From Trichobilharzia szidati (taxonomy: Eukaryota > Platyhelminthes > Trematoda > Strigeidida > Schistosomatidae): a stretch of DNA of 64,000 nucleotides. The stretch is taken from contig OX235279.1 of assembly GCA_944472155.2 (NCBI GenBank), positions 115,932,110 to 115,996,109 of the forward strand. The letters run 5' to 3'. The notes beneath the pieces were generated by a model. It saw only the letters and a list, made by a program, of their open reading frames with translations, searched no databases and was not told the DNA's origin. A program made the translations under genes and the position numbers. Below are positions 61,386 to 64,000 of the stretch, piece after piece. Each line of letters starts with the position of its first letter. The first letter of the stretch is position 1.

Positions 61386-62617
61386 AAAATGGCGACACTA
61401 TAGTCCCTAAACATAACAATGATGATATTAAGGGGTAGACCTTAAGGAAATTCCAGAAAATTTTATACAAAGAAGGGCCAGATAGGAGCGTACAAACGAG
61501 TTTCAACAATATTCTAGTTACAGTAACTCTTCAGAATGCTTAGAAACAAACTTATTCGAATAAATGAACCAACAAAACACGACACTATACAGCTTAGGCT
61601 ATCAAATTTCTTTGACATCAAACATATAGACAAAAATGATCGATCCAGTTCAATCAGAATATATGAGCACAGGAAGTTTGTCTTCCTCCTCCCTCCCCCC
61701 CTTATATATCATTTTATGCCAAAGCTTATCACTACTCGCCACATTGCACCATTAAACACATGAGATTGAGTTAGGGTGGTGATGTCGTAAAAGGCTAATT
61801 TTTCATATCCCCCACTTTCCAAAACCATGCCTCATAGCTATAAAGCAGGACATAGTTAACTGTGCCATACACACATACTGCATTGGTCCGATAAACATCA
61901 TGCTTGCAACTTAAATGACTCATGTCCGTCGGGAAACAATAGATTTTAGATTCTAAATTCTCCTTATTTACGACATTTAGCGTAACCGTCGATTAACTTT
62001 TCCACAGAAAAGGAACTACGTTTAACTCAAACAAAGGTTAGTACATATTGAAAGCACCCTGTAAAAAACCTGAAAACAGTTGTCTCATTACGTCGAATCA
62101 TTTTCCTGAAGTTGTCAAATTCAATTTATATGACGATACTAATCTTGCCTAAACGTCACAATTACCATAGAAGACAAACATAATGTAGTTTATCATGTAA
62201 TTAACAAGAGGAAACTTATTAATATAACCGAAATAGTTAATACTGGTAGTAATGTAATAAGCTCACCAAAATCCAAACCATGTAACCCAATTTCTCTGGC
62301 AGACCTTGACGACGCTCCACGAAATGAATTTTCCATGCGCTGATGATCTAAATTCATGCGACCAATCACTGAACGATCTACACGTGATCCATTAAGTGGT
62401 GTTTGTTTCATGGGATGACTCTTTGTATCCAACCGGCGATTGTCATTTTGTTTCTTCTCTCGATTACGACTAGCCAGAACTGACGGTGGTGGATTGGCCA
62501 AAAACAGAGCACGTTTGATTTCGTACTGAGTCATCAAATCGCGTTTGTATTGCTCTTGTTGTGCAGCTGTAGTGTGTGAGGCGTGCATAGGATGGCGATT
62601 ATTGTGATGATTAGTTT
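28636..62617 (-). CDS. Unrecognised RGG/Asn/Gln/Ser-rich protein, five exons, N-terminus missing
   Basis: I do not recognise this gene. Exons on the minus strand are 62617-62267, 61276-61097, 45481-45387, 36089-35724 and 29118-28636. All four junctions are GT-AG and the phases fit (split codons complete to Glu and Gly; the last two are phase 0), giving 490 residues plus stop. Residues 1-117 are polar and basic (a predicted helix around MTQYEIKRALFLANPP). Residues 118-176 are RGG-like and rich in Gly, Arg, Asn and Phe. Residues 178-208 hold an acidic segment (DEYIDDLTPEEIAKYK). Residues 209-330 carry Ser and His/Gln/Asn runs. Residues 331-490 are acidic and low in complexity. The composition suggests an RNA-binding or granule protein, but that is inference. 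Introns are large (1.0, 15.6, 9.3 and 6.6 kb) and filled with transposons. It converges on NXF1. Confidence 0.7.
29660..30040 (+). repeat. Family R repeat, copy 2
   Basis: Matches 7020-7390 over most of its length. The end motif reads GCTTGAAACGTCATTGGTAA (about 29917-29936), preceded by the partly paired GAGAA/GCTT hairpin. Confidence 0.6.
31225..31812 (-). pseudogene. RTE-B reverse transcriptase remnant
   Basis: Open frame of 195 residues covering RT fingers: PLGWCKSLVIPTYKKA, NHRGISLTNMVSEV, MRRLSGAREKQTRENHAGFR and CTDQIFTLRRILEHRHSYR are all conserved in the schistosome RTE-B family. Between RRCPTI and DREV the catalytic FxDLKxAFDSV segment is damaged, and the ADD segment is missing through a deletion. 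It therefore lacks both catalytic Asp sites. It is a transposon fragment inside an intron of the minus-strand gene. Confidence 0.85.
32070..32182 (-). repeat. Family R fragment inserted in RTE-B
   Basis: Reverse complement ends with the pattern GCTCGAAACGTCATCAGTCA and the preceding hairpin. The RTE-B copy at 38.9-40.6 kb lacks this insert at the matching place. Confidence 0.65.
32599..33190 (-). pseudogene. RTE-B apurinic-type endonuclease remnant
   Basis: Minus-strand pieces read VGIALSVRAEKSLLDWIPVD, a Tyr-Ala-x-Thr-Asp motif and DVLAGDFNTEVGKLCQTE. GDFN is the conserved APE-type endonuclease box. Stops interrupt the part before 32934. This domain nicks the target DNA in intact elements. 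Confidence 0.75.
33925..34010 (+). repeat. RTE-B 3' terminal fragment, opposite orientation
   Basis: Resembles the 3' end at 15750-15800. It lies just beyond the 5' end of the minus-strand RTE-B copy, pointing the other way. Confidence 0.5.
34011..34845. other. Unassigned intronic sequence
   Basis: No exon, RNA gene or known element recognised. Confidence 0.4.
34850..35165 (+). repeat. Family R repeat, copy 3 (diverged)
   Basis: Aligns with 29700-30010 with many differences. The hairpin and GAAAC remain (about 35052-35080) but the following GTC reads TCC. Confidence 0.5.
35724..36089 (-). CDS. Minus-strand gene, fourth identified exon (Asn/Gln/His-rich)
   Basis: Acceptor GTGTAG precedes 36089; donor GTAAGT begins at 35723. 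122 codons, phase 0 at both ends. It starts NFIVDRPILPDPILSVPL, followed by a Ser run, then Gln-, His- and Asn-rich tracts encoded by interrupted repeats, and ends in a Pro/Asn/Ser-rich segment. The tract is typical of disordered, aggregation-prone domains. Confidence 0.72.
36785..37085 (-). mobile_element. Solo LTR of the Gypsy element family
   Basis: 301 bp matching both LTRs of the 48.3-52.2 kb element, in the same orientation. It begins TG and ends CA and is flanked by GAAG at 36781-36784 and 37086-37089, a 4-bp target-site duplication. It is the product of recombination between two LTRs. Confidence 0.93.
37090..38875. other. Unassigned intronic sequence
   Basis: No exon or element recognised; AT-rich with short open frames only. 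Confidence 0.4.
38880..40640 (-). mobile_element. RTE-B copy, internally deleted and strongly decayed
   Basis: The family 3' end is at about 38890-38940 and sequence equivalent to the 5' part at 33830 is at about 40550-40600. In between, endonuclease and reverse transcriptase segments match the 30.3-33.9 kb copy at nucleotide level, but the total is about half as long and no long frame survives. Confidence 0.65.
41270..41365 (-). repeat. RTE-B 3' terminal fragment
   Basis: About 90 bases resembling the 3' end at 30270-30345 (around GATGTGCAGCAG). Confidence 0.5.
41857..42558 (+). pseudogene. RTE-A endonuclease domain (interrupted by stops)
   Basis: Residues 31-230 form an APE-type endonuclease: GTWNVRTM, ICESRWNGNG, EGVAIIMSP, IQCYAPTNN, ILMGDMNAKLG. 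The catalytic Glu, Asp and Asn boxes are present. A TGA at 42556 ends the frame just before the SDH motif, which lies downstream in the same frame (IGSDHYLVQG, about 42640-42670). A second stop (TAA, 42727) follows, after which the frame runs to 43338. In intact elements this is one polyprotein with reverse transcriptase. Confidence 0.85.
42859..43338 (+). pseudogene. RTE-A linker between endonuclease and reverse transcriptase
   Basis: Same frame as the endonuclease. A Lys/Gln-rich segment with LGRKKRQDKQWLTTDTWKL, then AEHFKRLLNRPPPTTQP. The frame closes at a TAG near the frameshift at about 43320, where the sister copy at 24.5-26.1 kb reads on. Confidence 0.75.
43338..44549 (+). pseudogene. 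RTE-A reverse transcriptase and start of C-terminal domain
   Basis: One frame broken only by TGA at 43740. Motifs in order: KAGKATGSDGIPADALK, GYLFKLLKKGGLSQCKNWRG, EQAGFRRNKSCIDHIATLR, FIDFGMAFDSVDR (catalytic Asp), TGVRQGWLLSP, LDFADDICLISH (paired Asp), FTYLGSIV. After these, SVLLYGSETWRVTKS leads into the C-terminal domain; TGA at 44547 replaces a usual Trp codon. The last part continues in another frame (44665-44865; WNPKGKRRVGRPRVTWRR and LCSSRN). Confidence 0.85.
44890..46655. other. Intronic sequence apart from one small exon
   Basis: No transposon or RNA gene recognised. The only supported feature is the exon at 45387-45481. Confidence 0.45.
45387..45481 (-). CDS. Minus-strand gene, third identified exon (95 nt)
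   Basis: Acceptor CATAG precedes 45481 and donor GTAAGC begins at 45386. The first two bases complete a Gly codon from the previous exon, then 31 codons encode DPKTRQHSGDEYIDDLTPEE and IAKYKLEINMD. The short acidic helix-like segment is the least repetitive part of the protein and the best probe for homologues. Confidence 0.75.
46660..48080 (+). mobile_element. RTE-B copy, internally deleted (plus strand)
   Basis: The 5' segment (46660-46800) matches the region near 33500-33690 of the minus-strand copy. Reverse transcriptase pieces follow: IFVDLQASFDSVNQ (47470-47515), TSGVRQGCSLSPCLFNF (47650-47700) and EHADDIVLLLGED (47790-47835). The end near 47830-48060 is almost the same as 14790-15010. 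Many frame breaks. Confidence 0.8.
48290..48589 (-). repeat. 3' LTR of the Gypsy element
   Basis: 300 bp, about 98% the same as the 5' LTR. On the minus strand it contains an AATAAA (in the stretch near 48330-48345), a likely poly(A) signal. Confidence 0.95.
48590..48600 (-). promoter_or_regulatory. Polypurine tract
   Basis: GAGGGGGCGAG on the minus strand, directly beside the 3' LTR; the expected plus-strand primer site. Confidence 0.75.
48613..49845 (-). CDS. Gypsy integrase
   Basis: 410 residues, intact. The HHCC zinc-binding domain spans about 60-99 (HQLAHTG, ACPQCQL). The catalytic core holds Asp126 (WSVDIMGPF), Asp186 (ILTDQGPCF) and Glu222 (NGLTERNN), giving the usual D,D35E spacing. 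A GPY/F-type module follows (KWEGPYVVTSKRGPVYTIKR, about 345-365). No chromodomain is seen. It inserts element cDNA into chromosomes. The frame overlaps the upstream gag-pol stop by 11 bases in the +1 frame, and its ATG lies inside the overlap. Either translation restarts or shifts there, or this is a mutation in a formerly single pol frame. Confidence 0.9.
   Translation of the reverse strand: MIREGKEIEMAAENRELKMLLQQKHRLKLNAAGVLTWKDSDGSWVTVIPKSLRCGVIQECHQLAHTGVARTYDLVSQSAYWPNMRSDIANYVLACPQCQLMKGDRCIRPQLQTIPVTAVGDLWSVDIMGPFPRTASGNQYILMVTEHATRWVNAVAIPDQRAKTVTEAVIRHIVADHGVPKMILTDQGPCFESEEFKTRLEALGIKRIRASPYHPQTNGLTERNNRTLKEWIAAKRGNWETDLPLVLLAHRATVQGTTKKSPFQLMYGRKPRLPVHHKTWPTQQKRNSKRWTSERKQAIENIQEKRKKDIENYGKKQIKAWKLFEVGDQVKCRERKYTTGSGPGSGKLLPKWEGPYVVTSKRGPVYTIKRGDKEKRVSASLLQRWREECQDKIPEEQQDETSVRRSRRLQ
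49835..51889 (-). CDS. Gypsy gag-pol: gag, truncated protease, reverse transcriptase, RNase H
   Basis: One open frame of up to 684 codons; the likely Met start is at codon 14 (MKVPWPQVFEEGD), because no ATG precedes it. Gag runs to about residue 210, and a CCHC zinc knuckle (CFACGGTGHWQRNC) is at about 218-231. The aspartic protease box LIDTGAAVSLID (about 277-288) is followed within ten residues by the start of reverse transcriptase (SPILLVKKANGKYRFCVDFR). The rest of the protease and the usual linker are therefore missing, an in-frame deletion near 51000-51030. RT shows FDLRSGYWQIP, MPFGLVGAPFTF and YGDDLVVYS (catalytic YxDD). RNase H shows STDASDYGIGAVL, VEKECLAIVWAL and TDHKPLQWL. The frame is otherwise intact. 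Confidence 0.92.
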   Translation of the reverse strand: MSSLHLVSLPLPEMKVPWPQVFEEGDVRTFLRDFEAVAELVGVQEKKAKLVVLGTLLRGRAKAAYDNARELEGEAAWDKVVERLVCEFDSPADRQEALQKFRTLRLGHDGDPLVFAVTLMNHLRRALPTLDEDSREQLLASQFLECVPTDIAHQLQLVNAAQPMDVYEMAKVTRQIMTSHVAPVMSEGQDSKKIEDQIEELKQQVAAMQIKKRTNNRCFACGGTGHWQRNCPKRRQKNFKQYSLPSFSRSGLGVVRLVERGSVYGRLRVNEKEIVCLIDTGAAVSLIDREEEADSPYSSPILLVKKANGKYRFCVDFRQLNSLTEVKQCAMPTVIETLDRLHKAKLFTVFDLRSGYWQIPIAESDRSKTAFTVGQKQYQFKRMPFGLVGAPFTFRRLMTLLLKGLKNVEVYGDDLVVYSETESDHVDHIEAILKRIDDFGLRINKNKSQIAKNTVVLLGYKVGNGEIRPLSEKILTVKTSEVPNSKRKLRQFLGRAAFYSRFVKNFNEIAKPLYTLLSDAKFMWTEEAQQTFERIKELLDGQQMTLKLPAPGKQFTVSTDASDYGIGAVLRQTDGVVEYASRMLTLAEQKYSTVEKECLAIVWALEKWRPYLIGRRFHIATDHKPLQWLKTARDPRGKLSGWILRLQEYDFTIGHIPGKENVIADYLSRSDNKTELPDSHSDDT
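51876..52176 (-). repeat. 5' LTR of the Gypsy element
   Basis: 301 bp, TG...CA ends. The element's promoter should lie here. Two bases after its end (minus strand, 51873 downwards) TGGTGTCGCTGCC could be the tRNA primer-binding site; the tRNA was not identified. Confidence 0.95.
52181..56040. other. Unassigned intronic sequence
   Basis: About 3.9 kb without a recognised exon or element. A TA dinucleotide run lies at 54561-54581. Open frames are short and none shows a domain. Confidence 0.45.
56047..56150. repeat. tRNA-derived SINE, rearranged copy
   Basis: 56047-56110 matches the head of the SINE at 56300-56475 in inverted orientation. 56115-56150 matches its tail in direct orientation. Confidence 0.6.
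56300..56475 (+). mobile_element. tRNA-derived SINE
   Basis: Box A TAGCTCAGTGG (56309-56319) and box B GGTTCGAATCT (56352-56362) at tRNA-like spacing mark an internal Pol III promoter. The body that follows, ending near CCAACCATCTAA, recurs at 60641-60735 and in part at 56047-56150. The cloverleaf is poor, so this is a SINE rather than a tRNA gene. Confidence 0.75.
56480..58480. other. Mostly unassigned; faint RTE-B-like piece
   Basis: 56690-56870 on the minus strand resembles the RTE-B region near 32210-32350 (CACCACTGTTGTTCAC, GGAGCCTGT) and is probably an old copy. Nothing else is recognised. Confidence 0.4.
58490..59210 (-). mobile_element. RTE-B 3' end
   Basis: Minus strand: an open frame of 161 residues ending in the family's C-terminus, followed by its 3' untranslated end to about 58490. 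The left neighbour at 18.4-18.6 kb is a deleted version of the same part. 5'-truncated at about 59200. Confidence 0.88.
58694..59179 (-). pseudogene. RTE-B C-terminal domain, open
   Basis: 161 residues with STVRSVLLYGCETWSLRAED, VFDHRCLRSIFRVKW, LHRLRWLGHVLRMPSHRLPR, KTWHQSMKS and VGRCRLPGWGPRDGKNQWLE, ending RNRSQWRRCIHSL-like. This Trp/Arg-rich region follows reverse transcriptase in the family. It is the least damaged RTE-B piece in the window, hence a young insertion, but it lacks the catalytic domains. Confidence 0.88.
59572..59644 (+). repeat. tRNA-like sequence (SINE head or tRNA pseudogene)
   Basis: Box A TGGCTTAATGG (59580-59590), box B GGTTCGAACCC (59624-59634) and a good T arm (CTGGG/CCCGG). 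The acceptor stem pairs at only five of seven positions, so a functional tRNA is unlikely. Confidence 0.55.
59932..59970. repeat. TA dinucleotide microsatellite
   Basis: 39 bases of alternating T and A. Confidence 0.95.
60641..60735 (+). repeat. SINE tail fragment
   Basis: Matches the body of the SINE at 56385-56475 (around AAACCTAGGTCCA and TTCAACCATCTAA); the tRNA-like head is missing. Confidence 0.6.
61097..61276 (-). CDS. Minus-strand gene, second identified exon (RGG-like)
   Basis: Acceptor TCACAG precedes 61276; donor GTAATG begins at 61096. Two bases complete a Glu codon, 59 codons follow and one base is left over. The product is Gly-, Arg-, Asn- and Phe-rich (RPSRGHFQNNFHRGRG, FGKFENGGGFRGQ), the composition of RGG RNA-binding regions, with one KPYWCHDD patch. 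Confidence 0.75.
61342..61383. repeat. TA dinucleotide microsatellite
   Basis: 42 bases of TA repeat, close to the acceptor of the RGG exon. Confidence 0.95.
61788..61915 (-). repeat. RTE-B fragment
   Basis: The minus strand resembles 30890-31020 (the C-terminal coding part around the Leu-Tyr-Gly-Cys region), diverged. Confidence 0.55.
62267..62617 (-). CDS. Minus-strand gene, first identified exon
   Basis: Acceptor ATTAAG precedes 62617; donor GTGAGC begins at 62266. Starts with two bases of a split codon, so an earlier exon exists upstream. Encodes a His/Asn-rich start, then AAQQEQYKRDLMTQYEIKRA, FLANPPPSVLASRNREKKQ and FRGASSRSAREIGLHGLDF. No domain recognised. Confidence 0.7.
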
Positions 62618-62880
62618 CTTAATTAAAAAAGAGCATTATTTTAGGTCATGATAAACAGTGCATATCAGTTATATACTACATAAAACTGAAAACTGTCACA
62701 AGGACGCTGAGGGGAAAAAGAACTTAGTATCACTTCAATAAAATGGAATAAAGAATATTCAAGATTATAACAGTTACGATAACTAACAAATTAATTTTTA
62801 CTAGTCAATTCATCAGATGTGAAGGAATAAATATGACAAGGAGCAGGCTTCATTTAGAAAACCACTGAAAACCTGGGAGT

Positions 62881-62930
62881 ACTGAACAGCCGTTTCGTCC
62901 ATATTTGAGGCTGTTCATCAATACTCATCC
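62881..62930 (-). ncRNA. Sm-alpha-type hammerhead ribozyme remnant
   Basis: Minus strand: core TTGATGA (62921-62915; C to T at the first base), a stem II segment containing CAAATAT (close to the CAAATA loop known from schistosome Sm-alpha hammerheads) and GGAC before GAAAC (62896-62892). A tiny stem III (ACG with TGT across loop GC) and a GTT triplet end at 62885. Stem I pairs only in part. Probably a decayed copy of a hammerhead-bearing satellite or SINE. Confidence 0.5.
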
Positions 62931-62999
62931 ATGGCTGAACGGTTTCTTGCAGGAAAAAGTCAATCGTAGGCCAGCAGAGAAGTATGTTTTCCTCAGAGA

Positions 63000-63290
63000 T
63001 TAAGAAAGGCGTTTCAAGAGGGTTTCTGCTTCAGAATCACCTTTGAATTTTAGATTAGGCAGAAGCAACTTTTTCAGGAAGGATTGGACTTGTTCAGAAG
63101 TCTTCTTTGATTTTAGATTCTTGTCTATGAACCTAGGTGGAAAACCGTTTTCCATCAAGGTACCTAGGAGATTACGCAGTTCTTCCTTACTGCATACATT
63201 CCGAACCCTCAAGGAAAGAGTGCATATAAGGTTTCTCTTTCTGCTCAGGAGCACGAAGCTTTGGAAATCCACAAATGACAATGATTTCAG
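63000..63290 (-). pseudogene. Penelope polyprotein fragment (RT-EN linker)
   Basis: 93-residue frame on the minus strand aligning with the first part of the 245-763 frame: RVRNVCSKEELRNLL with RARRIYSIEKLEEEF, and NGFPPRFIDKN with NGYPQRFINKY. The spacing is the same. It lies directly downstream of the 3' end of the next copy, head to tail. Confidence 0.7.
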
Positions 63291-64000
63291 GTAATTTTCA
63301 CATTTCGAATATCACTTTATTTACACCAAATAAACTTCATACATTTATTCCACTTAATGAATTTGAATAAAACAAGAATAACAGGTTTTGCAGAAAAAAG
63401 TGGTGCCATCATTTATTTCGTTGGCTTCTCATCAGCTGCATTCAGGTCAAAGTCATTATTAAGTATATCTACAGAAATAATTTTAGCATACTTGCAAAGA
63501 GTTTATTTTTAAACAAAAATCAATCAGTATTTGCATACAATAATAATATGTATCATAATAATAATCAGAACTTTATCCCAAACATAGTGATCATACACAA
63601 TGGAAACTTTCGGCATTACGTAATCAGATAAAAGAGAGGATGAAAATATCCAGTCACCAGGGCAAGGAAAGACTGATAACTGCTTCTTTCGGAACTCATA
63701 AATCGGGTTTCAGGCGCTTGATGGAGATGGCTCCTGCAAACACGAGGAGAATTGAATTCTTTTGCCTACTGATAATTTTGAACGTTCATGCGACGTCCAC
63801 CTCACGACCCGTGTCAAGATGCCTGGCGATGGCACTGTTTTAAACATTTGTTCCCTTTAGACACAGGATTTTTGGTACATGTTCAGAAAATCAGGGGTAT
63901 GCCCTTCTTTCTGTTCTTTCTATGTAATTGCTGCCGTGGATACATGTAAATTTGCATATACAACTGGAGTTAACATGAGAAGGACATCTGTCAATTTTTC
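63290..64000 (-). mobile_element. Penelope-like element, 3' end (continues outside window)
   Basis: The minus strand matches 640-1265: end of the GIY-YIG region (stops and indels), then the 3' untranslated part to about 63290. The endonuclease frame is broken (the region near 63850-63920 carries an insertion compared with the first copy). Confidence 0.8.
63389..63440 (-). ncRNA. Hammerhead-like fold at Penelope 3' end (core intact)
   Basis: Minus strand: stem I TGCAG (63440-63436) with CTGCA (63393-63389); core CTGATGA (63435-63429); minimal stem II region (63428-63420); GAAA (63419-63416). Stem III has A-U pairs with one U-U mismatch. The cleavage triplet is TTT ending at 63394. All core bases fit, but the triplet is a weak one. 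Confidence 0.6.

Noticed and set aside
1..64000. CRISPR arrays, rRNA genes, spliced-leader RNA genes, bacterial-type operons
   Set aside because: I looked for regular short direct repeats with spacers and for the conserved RNA sequences; none was seen, and the window is clearly eukaryotic.

Overview
The window looks like part of a blood-fluke (Schistosoma-type) genome. It is AT-rich eukaryotic DNA with a spliced nuclear export gene, and it is packed with retroelement families typical of schistosomes: SR2/Perere-3-like RTE elements, a CR1/SR1-like element, Cercyon-like Penelope elements, a Ty3/Gypsy element with 300-bp LTRs, tRNA-derived SINEs and hammerhead-ribozyme-like motifs. Only two host genes can be supported, and they converge. 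No bacterial-type operon, CRISPR array or rRNA is present. All family names rest on recognition by eye, not on searches.

Layout. 1-1265 is the 3' end of a Penelope-like element carrying a GIY-YIG domain, preceded by a fold-back. 2446-2942 is an assembly gap. 4155-6860 holds two abutting, minus-strand RTE fragments (family A). 6960-7390 is a dispersed repeat with a hammerhead-like end. 9880-12540 is a decayed CR1-like element (minus). 14309-27612 (+) is NXF1/TAP, the mRNA export receptor, in nine exons including a 37-nt micro-exon. Its introns carry RTE-B, RTE-A, a Penelope remnant, a large inverted repeat and a repeated small hairpin.

28636-62617 (-) is the second gene, a five-exon chain with compatible splice phases. 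It encodes an RGG-, Asn/Gln- and Ser-rich protein that I do not recognise. Its 5' end is not found and may lie outside the window. Its 6.6-kb, 9.3-kb and 15.6-kb introns hold most of the other elements: an RTE-B copy (30.3-33.9 kb), a solo LTR (36785-37085, TSD GAAG), an internally deleted RTE-B (38.9-40.6 kb), a nearly complete RTE-A (41.8-44.9 kb), another RTE-B (46.7-48.1 kb), a Ty3/Gypsy element with both LTRs and TSD GTAC (48290-52176), SINEs and an RTE-B 3' end (58.5-59.2 kb). The window closes with partial Penelope copies in head-to-tail order (63.0-64.0 kb, minus).

The most interesting signals are ribozyme-like: three hammerhead folds at Penelope 3' ends, one Sm-alpha-type hammerhead remnant at 62.9 kb, and a four-copy repeat family with a conserved hammerhead-like core. 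Also notable are the Gypsy in-frame deletion joining protease to reverse transcriptase, and RTE-B copies that share the same disabling changes. I found no wholly new multi-gene system.
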